Positions 10,386 to 19,672 of a stretch of 64,000 nt of DNA are shown piece by piece (the first letter of the stretch is position 1; each line of letters starts with the position of its first letter). The stretch covers positions 1-64,000 of the forward strand of contig NC_018307.1 in the NCBI RefSeq assembly GCF_000234665.1. The letters run 5' to 3'. The notes under the pieces are model-generated. The model saw nothing but the letters and a program-made list of their open reading frames with translations. It had not been told where the DNA came from and ran no database searches. Made by a program: the position numbers and the translations under genes. Source of the stretch: Leishmania mexicana MHOM/GT/2001/U1103. Lineage: Eukaryota; Euglenozoa; Kinetoplastea; Trypanosomatida; Trypanosomatidae.

Positions 10386-11531
10386 ATGCTGCCCCCTCAG
10401 AAACCAATTCTCTTCACCCCGGGTCCATTGATGACCTCGGATACGGTGAAGAATGCCATGCTAACTGACTACGCCAGCCGGGATGTTCGCTTTGTACAAG
10501 CAGTGAAGCTCATCCGCGAGGAGCTCATTTCCATTTCGGGATTAGACCCCCAAAAGTGGGCGTGCATCCTGCAGCAGGGTTCTGGATCGATGGGCATCGA
10601 GGCAGCCATCTCCACCATTTTTCCGCGCACGGGTGGGAAGTTCTTCCTCATCAACTCTGGCAAGTACTCGGAGAAGCAGGCGTATGTGGTGAAGAGGCTG
10701 CAGTTCCCGATGGTGATGCTGAAGATGGGTGAAGGTGAGGAGCTAAAGATGAGTGCTCTGGAAGCTATCATCCGCGCCAACCCTGACATCACAACTGTGG
10801 GCCTCGTCCACCACGAGACTAGCACCGGAATGCTCTACCCAGCCGAGCGAATAGCAGAGGTAGTTCGCCGCGAGTTGCCCAAGGCCAAGATTATCATTGA
10901 CAGCATCAGCGCCTTTGGCGGCATCCCGTGCGACTACGAAAATGCTTGTGACGTGCTCGTTGCCGCGCCGAACAAGTGCTTGCACAGCGTGCCTGGAATC
11001 TCCATCATCCTGGCCCGCCGCTTGCTAATCGAGGCCGCGAAGGGGTGCGCACGGAGTGCGACTCTTGACCTTAGCATGCAGCTGATGTCGTTCGACAGGA
11101 GTGGTCAGTTCGCCGTTACACCGCCGGTGCACGTTGTTATGGCGCTGCGGCAGGCCCTTGTGGAGTACAAGCGTGACGGCGGCTTGGCAGGGAGGCAAAA
11201 GGCGTACCAGGCGAAGGCACAGCTTGTGCGCGAAGCTGTGAAAGCGATGGGCTTCACGCTTTTCTTGGACGAAAGCAAGCCGAGCTGCGCCGACATTGTG
11301 GTGTGCGTGAACATGCCCACGGATCCGCGCTGGAACTTCAAGAGGTTTTACACCTACCTCAACGAGCGCGGTCTCATTATCTACCCTGGCAAGGCGTCGC
11401 ATGCCGAGACGTTCCGCTTCGGCATCATTGGGCATACTTCACTTGCCAACTGCGACCGCCTCATGAAGTGCGCCAAGGAAGCGCTGGAATCCATGCGCAT
11501 TGACCACCTCCAGACAAAGAGCAACATGTAA
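10386..11531 (+). CDS. 2-aminoethylphosphonate:pyruvate aminotransferase-like (class V PLP enzyme)
   Basis: The 381-aa product is a fold-type I, class V aminotransferase closest in motifs to PhnW. N-terminal LFTPGPLMTS is the family signature. QQGSGSMGIEA forms the cofactor phosphate region. D172 (IIDSISAFGG) should contact the PLP pyridine nitrogen, and K197 (APNKCLHSVPG) is the Schiff-base lysine. KASHAETFRFGIIG near the C-terminus is also typical of PhnW. PhnW converts 2-aminoethylphosphonate and pyruvate to phosphonoacetaldehyde and alanine, and the reaction can run in the synthetic direction. The position directly after phosphoglycerate dehydrogenase leaves open a different amino donor or acceptor, such as phosphohydroxypyruvate or glyoxylate. 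The start ATG lies 15 bp after the AG at 10370-10371. No organelle signal is obvious. Confidence 0.87.
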   Translation: MLPPQKPILFTPGPLMTSDTVKNAMLTDYASRDVRFVQAVKLIREELISISGLDPQKWACILQQGSGSMGIEAAISTIFPRTGGKFFLINSGKYSEKQAYVVKRLQFPMVMLKMGEGEELKMSALEAIIRANPDITTVGLVHHETSTGMLYPAERIAEVVRRELPKAKIIIDSISAFGGIPCDYENACDVLVAAPNKCLHSVPGISIILARRLLIEAAKGCARSATLDLSMQLMSFDRSGQFAVTPPVHVVMALRQALVEYKRDGGLAGRQKAYQAKAQLVREAVKAMGFTLFLDESKPSCADIVVCVNMPTDPRWNFKRFYTYLNERGLIIYPGKASHAETFRFGIIGHTSLANCDRLMKCAKEALESMRIDHLQTKSNM

Positions 11532-12806
11532 ATGCATATGTGTGTATATATATATATGCGTGGTTGCAGAAGAACGTCGTTTTACTGTGCACAAATAGGT
11601 ACTGTAGCCGGAAGAGACCGTGGCATCACAGTTTCGCCTCTTTTCGTTTTGCACCCCCTGTGTTTTGGGGATGCTTACTAGTTCTTCCTCCCACAGCATC
11701 TTTTTTCAGCTTATTACTGTTGTATATTCCTTCCGCACGGACTCCGTTGCTGGTATACACTAGCTACGGGCCGTATGTATGACAGGGTACAGGGAGAGGG
11801 CTGCCCTATTCGTGAGCAAGTTCGTAGCGTACCGCGGATGAGAACGGAAGAAGAGGTGAATTCGACTCCATAGTTCTCCTCTTGTTTGACTGTGATTTTT
11901 GCTTTATCCCTCTCCCTCTTTGCTCCCGCCGCTGCGGACCAGCTCGTGGAGAAGCAGCGAAAAAAAAGAAGGGGAGAGGTACGCGATGCAGCTGCGGGCG
12001 ATTTGGGCACAGGCGTACGAGAAGAGTTGCCCTTTCCCTTGTCGGTATCAGGCTCATTTTTACGCCTTCTTGATGAAGGTGTTTTCTCGCTGGCCAGAAG
12101 GGAACTGCGAAAATGCACAAAGCAGCAGCGACACCGAAAAAAGGGGGCAAGAGCCAGTTCCTTTACCTTTTCTCACAGTCGCACCTGCCAGGAAAAGACA
12201 GATAGATATGCACATACGCATATCTGGGTACAAAAGTCCCAACAAACCGAGTGTTCTCAGTGTTTTTTTTAAGCAATGCGTGCATGATCATCCCATAGGC
12301 AGAGATAGAATAAAGCAAATGATTCACCGAGACTGTGTATCGTCCCCGCCGCTGCAGGCCCCTCGTGAAAAATGGCGCGCACGGTCATATATAGGCACCA
12401 CGAGTGCAACCCGCGTTTCTGTTTTATTTATTTTTGATTGGGCTCTAATGATGTTTGTGTTTTTTGTTTCTGAGGCGGAATTGTGAACTTTTTTTGCCCC
12501 TACATGGCGACATCTTTGAATGCACGTTGCCGCCATCATCGTTCTCATTTTTGTTTTGTCTCGTGTCTCCCCCGTGCGATCATTCTCTTCTCCCGCAGTG
12601 CTCTACAATGCTACCCCGGCATCCTCCGCCTCGCCACCGCGGAACAGGGATCTTCCCAGCGAGAGGGACGTGCCTGGATGGCACACAACAACCGTGCTAC
12701 CTCCGCGTGTGTCTATTCATCGGATCCGCACAGCACCGCCTCTTTTTTTGCCCCCCCCCCTCTGTACTCTTCATGGTGCTCTGAGGTCCTTGTAGCGGCG
12801 GGAGTG
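11532..12806. other. Intergenic region of 1.3 kb, no intact gene
   Basis: Several overlapping open frames of 60-195 codons occupy 11880-12490 in all plus frames, but none has a domain, biased codons or a clear start context. A T/C-rich tract at 12729-12783 ends in an AG at 12784-12785, which would be the splice acceptor of the PTEN-like pseudogene that follows. Confidence 0.55.
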
Positions 12807-13613
12807 ATGCAAAGAGCGCGGCATCTCGTGAACCAGAAGAAGCTGCGGGCAGTGGGCAAGGAAGTATCAAAGTGGTCTTCGATTCTTAACTTGACGGCTA
12901 TCCTCCCAGGAATTCGTTGCATGTGCCACCCTGCGGGAAGAGTGGAGGCGCTGTGCGCTACATCGACTACAAGTATGGCAATCCATCCGTAGCCTACAAG
13001 ATGTGCAACGAGTCAGCGTACGAGTACACCTCTGACAGGTTCCACGGAAGAGCTCGCTGTGTTGTTTTCTTCGACCATGCCACTGCGGTGAATGCCGTCC
13101 TTCGTGAAAGATGCTAGGACGACCCCCACTCCCAAGCACACAAGCGAGACGATGGTAATTCACTGAAAAGCGAGCAAAGGGCGAGCCGGCGTGATGGCGT
13201 ACTGTTTGCTTCTGGCGCTCGAGCCTGCATTCTCACGCTCCGCTGAGGCAGTCATGTGGTGCTATGATCGCCTTGCTGACGACCCCATTATGGCTCTCAC
13301 ACGTATCTGCCCTATCGAGATGCCCCGCTATTCGTCTCTGCATACTCTCAAGCTGTCCGTGGAGAGTGTGGAGGTACCGATCCCTTTAATTCGCCTTCAA
13401 AGTAGTGGAGGAAAACAGGAAATCGTCTTGGATCGGCCCTATCCGATAACGGAACGGGGAGTGCAAGTGGGGATGATGTTGATCTGTGACGCGGAGCCGC
13501 GACTTCGCCACCTGTGCGGAGACTGGAAGTATGAGATTCTCGACCCCGGCGGTGGCCTGATGAGGGGTGTTCTCGGTGCACTCACCCTTCCTAGAGACAA
13601 AGTGCAGCGGTAA
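12807..13613 (+). pseudogene. PTEN-like phosphatase pseudogene
   Basis: Three reading-frame pieces line up in order with PTEN. Frame A (12807 to about 12945) gives the N-terminal LNLTAILPGI-x-CHPAGRVEA, matching the PTEN start of the phosphatase domain. Frame B (about 12950-13114) gives VRYIDYKYG...YKMCNESAYEYTSDRF...FFDH. The frame then returns to A through the P-loop, which reads H-stop-KASKGRAGVMAYCLLL. The residue before KASKGR should be the catalytic Cys of the CX5R motif (HCKAGKGRTG in PTEN), but the codon at 13164-13166 is TGA. The C2-like tail continues open to 13613. Lesions are a deletion of about nine codons with a frameshift near 12945-12950, a second frameshift between 13090 and 13115, and the TGA. 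I conclude it is non-functional, unless assembly errors caused all three. Confidence 0.8.
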
Positions 13614-14773
13614 GGCCTTAGAGAAGCTGGTGATGGGGTGCAGTGAGGAGTGTTGCGCTGAGTTTGACTGAACAACGTCGGCAAAGGCACAACGGCAACG
13701 CTGACAGTTTTCCTCCCCAGTTCCACTGTCGAGGAACCCCTCTAGCCAAAGTCGCTCGGCTGATTCTCGTTCTCTTGTGTCCACCCATGTCATGGTGGCG
13801 CACTAAAGCGCTTGGCTTTTTTCTCTGTGTGTTGTCCTGTTTCGCTTACTGTGTGAAGATGCGTGATGCTGCCACACATGCGTGCGTGCGTGCACCCAGC
13901 ACAGATGGGAAGCCTCTCTGCGATCACTCTTTTGTTTGTCGTGCCATTCTTCCCCTTCTTCGTCACCTTCTCCCTCTTGGGTGTCTCTTTTATCTCTCCG
14001 CTGCTGCTGTTGTCTTCCACGGAGCTGCGTCTCTATGACCGGCCCGTTCCCCCCCTCCTCCTCCTTCCCCTTTTTTCCTCAGTGTCTCCGCGTACATACA
14101 TTTCTCTTGCCGCGTGTGTATCTTTTTCTTTGGCTGTTGTGCTGCGTTGTCCTTGTCGTTTGTTTGTGTCGCTGCCCACACCCTCACCCTGATTCGAGCA
14201 GATCAACATCGAAGCAGGGAAGAAGACTGGAGGACATTCTTCGATTCCTTACTTCTGCAGTACCTGGAAGTGCAATTTGCACGTCACGCGCGCTTTTCTG
14301 TCTCCCCCCTCCCCCCTCTTCACACCGTTGATGATGCGTTGCGTGTGGAGAGCGACCGCCTCAGTCCTCTCTGGCTGTCGCAGTCCGTCTTCCTTTCATG
14401 GGCCTGGCCTGCGCTGAAACGGCCTTTTATCGAAACAAGAAGAAACGACTCCGCTCCCCGGCTGTGAAGGAAGAAGAGGAGGGAGAGGAACAGGCGCAAC
14501 AACTGTTGTTGCCGCTGTGAATCATGTGATAGGCTTCTCGGGTTTGCTTTCCCTGTACACTTTTTCTCTGTGGGCACTCTCTTCTATGTGAAGTGGTTTC
14601 TCTGATGTTTCTGGCACGCGCCGCACAAAACAAAGCCCTATCGTTGGCCTCACAGCTTCTCACTCTCTCTCTCGCGTGTCTCCCGCTCATTTTTCCACGC
14701 TGCTGCTCGCGCCTTTTACATCACCAAGTTCACAGTGCAAGTATTATCGGGCAGCGCTTCGCTGGAAGCTCCG
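13614..14773. other. Intergenic region, no gene seen
   Basis: Mostly C/T-rich sequence with long pyrimidine tracts (13930-14190 and 14640-14730). The acceptor for the next gene is probably the AG at 14734-14735. Open frames here are by-products of the pyrimidine bias. Confidence 0.6.
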
Positions 14774-15946
14774 ATGCTACCAGCACTGCTTCGTTTGCTG
14801 CTCAGCGTGTCTGTGGCGACTCTAGTGCTGTACTACGTGCTCAAGCACTTCTCCACCCCGAAGGGGGGCTCCAAGAAGCTGAAACAGAGAAAGGACACCG
14901 CAGAGCGCAAGCCTGTCAAGGGCATCCCACCGCAGAAGATTGATATCTTCACCAGCAACGTATGCGCGGCCTTTCCGGAAATGTCTGCAGACGCCGCCCG
15001 ACGTCTCTTTCCGCGCAAGTTCGAGGTCCACGGCCACGTCGTGGTGATTCGCCTGAATGATGGCACCTCGGTAGAGATGCTGCGCCCGCTTGCACGCTTT
15101 TTTGCCGAGTCCTTTTCCCCGATTTTGGTGGATGTGGTACTGCTGGACGTGGAGGGCATCGTTGGCGAGCTCCGCCGCCCATCTCTACAGATCCTGTTCC
15201 AGGCGGACACCGCCTTGACGGAGTACGCGACGTCGCTGCGGCGCACTGTGCAACGCCGCTGGAAAGATGCGCGGAAGCGAAGCCAACCGTCATGTATGAC
15301 AATCGATGCCATGGAGAGCACGCTGAATCGGTGGACGGCGTCACCCACCTTCACAGCACACGTGGAGAACGGTGTCGTTTACAGCTTCGACGTGTCGCGG
15401 GTGATGTTCAGCAGCGGCAACACGACGGAGCGAATGCACTTTGGGACTGTCACTGCTGCTGATGAGGTCGTGGTGGACATGTTTTGCGGCATCGGCTACT
15501 TCACCCTTCCATTAGCGATGCATGGCAACGTGGCGGCTATTCACGCTCTTGAGAAGAACCCAGACAGCATCGACTTTGTGAAGCTGAATGCTGTGTTGAA
15601 CAAGGTGGACCACCTCATTCACCCCGTGTGCGGCGACAACCGCGAGGTGGGAGAGGAGCTGCTGGGCAAGTGCGACCGTGTTGTGATGGGTTACATCCCT
15701 ACCTGCAAGTCGTTTCTCCCGCGCGCCGCGTCGTTCCTCAAGCGCAACGAAGCAGGGCGGAGCAGCGGCATCGTGCACTACCACTTTCTCGCCGACAAGC
15801 TCTGCGCTGCGCAGGAGGCGCTGAGGGACGTCCAGGATGAGCTGGGGGAGGAGTTTGCCGCCTTTGTCCGCATTACGCATCTTCGATGTGTGAAGTCGTA
15901 CGCTCCGAAACGCTTCCACTTTGTTGCTGATCTCGTTTTCGAGTAA
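14774..15946 (+). CDS. TYW2/Met-10+-like tRNA wybutosine methyltransferase-family protein
   Basis: The 390-aa product has a class I Rossmann methyltransferase domain in its C-terminal half. Motif I is VVVDMFCGIGYFTLPLA at about 231-247, followed by an acidic residue in ALEKNP (E260). CDRVVMGYIPTC (about 300-311) matches the TYW2 motif DRVNLGLIPS rather than the NLP motif of Trm5. TYW2 transfers the 3-amino-3-carboxypropyl group of SAM onto the wyosine precursor at G37 of tRNA-Phe. Unusually, residues 2-23 are strongly hydrophobic (LPALLRLLLSVSVATLVLYYVL), suggesting a membrane anchor or organelle signal. I use the ATG at 14774 because the upstream in-frame extension begins at GTG and overlaps the predicted acceptor AG at 14734-14735. 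Confidence 0.85.
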   Translation: MLPALLRLLLSVSVATLVLYYVLKHFSTPKGGSKKLKQRKDTAERKPVKGIPPQKIDIFTSNVCAAFPEMSADAARRLFPRKFEVHGHVVVIRLNDGTSVEMLRPLARFFAESFSPILVDVVLLDVEGIVGELRRPSLQILFQADTALTEYATSLRRTVQRRWKDARKRSQPSCMTIDAMESTLNRWTASPTFTAHVENGVVYSFDVSRVMFSSGNTTERMHFGTVTAADEVVVDMFCGIGYFTLPLAMHGNVAAIHALEKNPDSIDFVKLNAVLNKVDHLIHPVCGDNREVGEELLGKCDRVVMGYIPTCKSFLPRAASFLKRNEAGRSSGIVHYHFLADKLCAAQEALRDVQDELGEEFAAFVRITHLRCVKSYAPKRFHFVADLVFE

Positions 15947-16716
15947 CGAGGGGGCGAGGGCGGTAGTGATGTTCGCGGTGGCCAGTTACGTGTCTGCGTC
16001 TGTGTGTGTGTGCTGGAACGAGTGTGTGAAGAGGTGTGCTCTCTCACCCTCCCTCTCTCCCTGTGCGTTTGCCCTCGGTCAACCTGGCGTGCGCCTTATT
16101 TTCGCTCTGCTTTGCTGATTTGGGTTGACACCAGCAGCAGTGGCGGCTAGACACTTCGAGCCGCGCTGATGGCGTGCCTTCCCAGATGTGTAGTTCCGCT
16201 CCTCTAAGCCGAGTAACACGTGAGACGAAGAAAAACGAAAACAAAACGCGTCGCGCTTTTGTTGCGCTTGAGACGCGAAGAAACGAAGAGGAGAAGAGAA
16301 AAACAGGGCAAGCTCAACGCGATGTTAATCGCGCAGAGACCCCTCACTAGGTCTTCTCATCTTCCCCGCGTAACATTAGCCTATTTTGCTCATCATCTCT
16401 TCGGCTTTCCTGAAGAAAGGCACAAGCAGACCCTTACTGTCTCCCATCTTCGCACGCACGTTCACGCTCTCCCCCCTTCCCCCTAATCACAACCACCACG
16501 CACTTTTACTCTCTCCTGTCGCGTTTGTCTGCTCACATCTGCTACGCCACCAGGCGAGACGGCACATCCGAAAGCGCTGGCCTCCTCATCCCCTCCCCGC
16601 TGTCTCTCTCTCTCTGCGCAGTGCGTTCGACTCATCCTTACCCACGCACGCGACACGGAGTTCTTCGTCTTTGTTTTTCCGGTTCTCCTCGCAGGTCTTA
16701 GGCGATATGTGGGCGA
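15947..16716. other. Intergenic region, no gene seen
   Basis: It contains a GT-rich run after the stop, an AAAACGAAA-type A-rich patch at 16228-16310, and a pyrimidine tract from 16465 to 16690 ending in the AG at 16693-16694. A short out-of-frame ATG at 16707 lies between that acceptor and the main start. Confidence 0.6.
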
Positions 16717-19218
16717 ATGGAAGAGCAGGAGCTTAGCAAGATCATCATCACGGAGGCGGCGCGGTGCTCGCAGGGCCGTTTGAACAGCGAGACCACCGCT
16801 CAACTCGCGCGCTTCCTCCGTGACGCGAAGGGGCGAAACCACGTTTATCAGTGCTGCCTAGACCTCGCACAGGACCCGGGACGGCGGCCGCGCATCATGA
16901 TGTTGCTGGTAAACTATGTCCAGAGCTTCCCACCGTCTCGCCAATGCCTCGAGAGCATCAAGGGTTTCTGTAAGGCTCACTCCTCCGGCGATGTCAGCCA
17001 GGACCTGCTGAAACTGGTGGGTGCACTGCTGCGAGAGGCGCCGTTGGAGGGTCTGTCCAGCTCGATTGCGCGGTCTTCACGACAAGGCTATGCCTCGGAG
17101 TTTGCGCTGCTGGCCGACTTCTCTGCTCAGTCACCGGGGAGTGGCGGCGGTGGCAGCGTTCCCATCTCCACTGTGCCTTACATGAAGTGGATGGGCGTCT
17201 CCGTGAAGAAGAACGAGGGGATGAGGTGCTACAGCGAGGTCATGTACCAGCGCGTGTGGTGCCCCCCGTACGTGGATCAGTTTCCGCTGCTGTGCCTCGA
17301 GTCTACCGTGGAACGGCAGGCCAATATAATGTCGACCTTTTCGGCCAACTACAAGACGAACCCGAACGTAATGCAGGCTACCCTCTTTTTTATGAAGCAG
17401 CTCTGTGACAGCTACGTCTCTAAGCTGGTTCTCTCTGAGCCGCAGCTGCACTTCCGGTCTGTCACCATCTGCTATCTTCCCATGCTGCTCGAGATGATGG
17501 AGAGCGACTACCTGTGCGTGCGCAACCACGTCTACGACTTCATCCTCAACCTCGGTGTGCACGTGCAGCTCATCGACCCCGCTGGCGTCTACCCCGGGTG
17601 CACGGAGGCCCTCGAGCAGGAGGTAGTGTGGATGTTGCTTACCGTGACGCAGCGGCAGGCGGTGCTGAAGATTTGCGACGAGACGACGTGGACGGCAGCA
17701 GCCAAGTGCCTGCTGGCGGTGGTGCCACCGTGCTATCGGCACCTAGTCGATTGTCGGGTGCTTTTTCAGGTGCTGCAGCTGCCGGGGCTGTGGGAGCTGC
17801 ACCCCGAGGCCTTCACCGCCCTTGCGCAGGCGTTCGCGCGGAGTCTCTTATCGAACAAAGACGTGGACGTGGCCGCCGCCGACAACCTCGTCGTCGACGA
17901 GGTCGCCTTTGCCAAGCTGGGCAGCTCCGCGATGTCTGACATTCTTACCATCTACCGGCACTGCACCACTCCAGGCGCACGCAAGGCTCTCTTCCAGCTA
18001 CTGGTGGCGTGCGCGGCCCGCCGGCAAGGGGCGCACGGTGCCCGTGGTAGTGCGCGCATGTCTGGACAGCTGTTCCCCGAGGCCCGCGCCGGCGCCTTCA
18101 GGGATTTGATGTCAGTGGACTTTTTCTGGTATATTTTCCCGCTGCTGTACTACATGTCCGAAACGGTGCAGCGGGAGCTTCCGCGACGCATCGCCGACGG
18201 TCTCGTGAAGTGTGACTTCGATGGCACAAAGAAGAGCTGGAACGTTGTGCTGCCACTGGTGGAGAACATGCTCGGGCTGCTCGCTGAGGATGCCGAGCTG
18301 GAGAGCTACACGCAGGCGCGTTTTAAGGCGGTGGAGGCCCTGCGGCGCAGGGATGAGACGGCGTTTTTGGCAGCCCTTCAGGTGCTGCTGGGTGAGGTGG
18401 CTGAGACCTTGCCGCTGCTGCTGGAAGGGCAACGAGAGGCGAGTGACACCAAGATGTGCACTGCCGCCTGGCGGCTCGCCTTTGTCAGCCTCCGCTGGAG
18501 CGCGCGGTATTTGCCAGACGACGCTCACCGCGCCCTGACGGAGAAGCTAGTGCGCAACCTGGTCTTCTACAAAGATGGCCGTGGCCACATCGGAAACCGC
18601 GCACGAGTGGGCCAGATGTGCTCCTCCCTTCTCTTTTCCCTGAGTCTGCTGTGCCGTACGTCCCCGCAGTGCGACGCCGTCACGTTCCGCACCGTCCTGG
18701 AGGTGGTTCTCTTCGACCGCGGCGATGCCATGGACACTCGGACTGCCATGGCTCTCTACCATCACCTTATCGAGTATCTATGCGTGCCGACGCGGTCATC
18801 TTTCCACTTGAACACCGCCAACGATGTCAGCGACATATCGGTCATGATCATTCGCGAGCGAGCGATGTGCATCAGCTCTGCTGCTGTTCAGCTCGTTGGG
18901 CTTCGCGTGCTGTGGGGCATGTATCGTAGCCTCGATCAGAGTCAAGCCGCTGCGGTGTGCCGCGCGCGGCATGTGCTGGTTCTCCTGCTATGCCATCAGA
19001 GCACCGACCGCCGGGGGGTGGAGGTGCGCACGTGGAGGACGGTCCTCACAGACCCATACCCGCCCGTCGCGCTGCTCGCAGCCGAAAAGATCATGCAGAT
19101 CTTCAGGGCGGAAGAGAAGCCGAACACCGCGACAGAGATTAACGGTGAAGCTTTTCGTGACGTGTACCACGACGCGATGCGCATCCTGGAAAAGGGGGAG
19201 AGGAAGCGCATCTACTAG
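16717..19218 (+). CDS. Conserved-looking helical (ARM/HEAT-like) hypothetical protein
   Basis: The product is 833 aa. I do not recognise a family. The sequence is almost entirely amphipathic helices with Leu/Ala-rich heptad-free pairs, such as RPRIMMLLVNYVQSF, DVSQDLLKLVGALL and SVTICYLPMLLEMM. This resembles an alpha-solenoid scaffold. A Gly-rich linker (SPGSGGGGS) sits near residue 145. The segment right after it, including CPPYVDQFPLLCLES and SANYKTNPNVMQATLFFMKQL, looks the most constrained. There is no signal peptide and no clear transmembrane helix. The ATG follows the AG at 16693-16694, with one short out-of-frame uORF at 16707. Strong G/C-ended codon bias supports a real gene. A role in trafficking or complex scaffolding is possible but not shown. 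Confidence 0.82.
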   Translation: MEEQELSKIIITEAARCSQGRLNSETTAQLARFLRDAKGRNHVYQCCLDLAQDPGRRPRIMMLLVNYVQSFPPSRQCLESIKGFCKAHSSGDVSQDLLKLVGALLREAPLEGLSSSIARSSRQGYASEFALLADFSAQSPGSGGGGSVPISTVPYMKWMGVSVKKNEGMRCYSEVMYQRVWCPPYVDQFPLLCLESTVERQANIMSTFSANYKTNPNVMQATLFFMKQLCDSYVSKLVLSEPQLHFRSVTICYLPMLLEMMESDYLCVRNHVYDFILNLGVHVQLIDPAGVYPGCTEALEQEVVWMLLTVTQRQAVLKICDETTWTAAAKCLLAVVPPCYRHLVDCRVLFQVLQLPGLWELHPEAFTALAQAFARSLLSNKDVDVAAADNLVVDEVAFAKLGSSAMSDILTIYRHCTTPGARKALFQLLVACAARRQGAHGARGSARMSGQLFPEARAGAFRDLMSVDFFWYIFPLLYYMSETVQRELPRRIADGLVKCDFDGTKKSWNVVLPLVENMLGLLAEDAELESYTQARFKAVEALRRRDETAFLAALQVLLGEVAETLPLLLEGQREASDTKMCTAAWRLAFVSLRWSARYLPDDAHRALTEKLVRNLVFYKDGRGHIGNRARVGQMCSSLLFSLSLLCRTSPQCDAVTFRTVLEVVLFDRGDAMDTRTAMALYHHLIEYLCVPTRSSFHLNTANDVSDISVMIIRERAMCISSAAVQLVGLRVLWGMYRSLDQSQAAAVCRARHVLVLLLCHQSTDRRGVEVRTWRTVLTDPYPPVALLAAEKIMQIFRAEEKPNTATEINGEAFRDVYHDAMRILEKGERKRIY

Positions 19219-19672
19219 TTGGCTACTGAGGGTTGACAGCCAGAGGGAATGCGGAAAGCTCTACCGCCTGTGTGTATGCGTGTGTCGCCTCCTGAGTAGC
19301 TCGTTGTGTGCATGCGTGTGCTCTTTCTTTTTCTGTACTGAAGCAGCAAAGAGTTTACCCCATTCGCTTCCACGCAGAGGGGCGACCTCCACCGCCTCCC
19401 GACGACAACCACTTCCGTGCGAACTGCTCACGCACGGCTTTCGCTATGTCTTGCTGGATGCTGATGTTCTCCCTTTCCTCGCTCTCTCTTCTCGCGCGCT
19501 TCGCACATGGAGCGCCACCCGCCGCAACGCTCACGCCGTTCCTCTCATATGCATCAGTCAGATACGGAACGGACGATACCCGGCAACAGCTGACGTCTTC
19601 TACGTTCAGGAAGCAAGCTAGGCAACCAGATAGTGCGGTCACACGTCATCCCCCTCCTCCCACACGCTAACC
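19219..19672. other. Intergenic region, no gene seen
   Basis: A short spacer with pyrimidine-rich runs at 19310-19335 and 19465-19500. I see no coding sequence or RNA gene in it. Confidence 0.55.

Noticed and set aside
11899..12486. A 195-codon open frame between the aminotransferase and the PTEN-like pseudogene
   Set aside because: Two other plus frames overlap it with equal length, and residues show no domain and no codon bias. It may be UTR sequence.
13164..13166. The TGA at the PTEN-like catalytic Cys as a selenocysteine codon (trypanosomatids do make selenoproteins)
   Set aside because: The same gene has two frameshifts and an internal deletion upstream, so no single frame reaches the TGA. 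A Sec reading cannot rescue it, and I did not find a SECIS element by eye.
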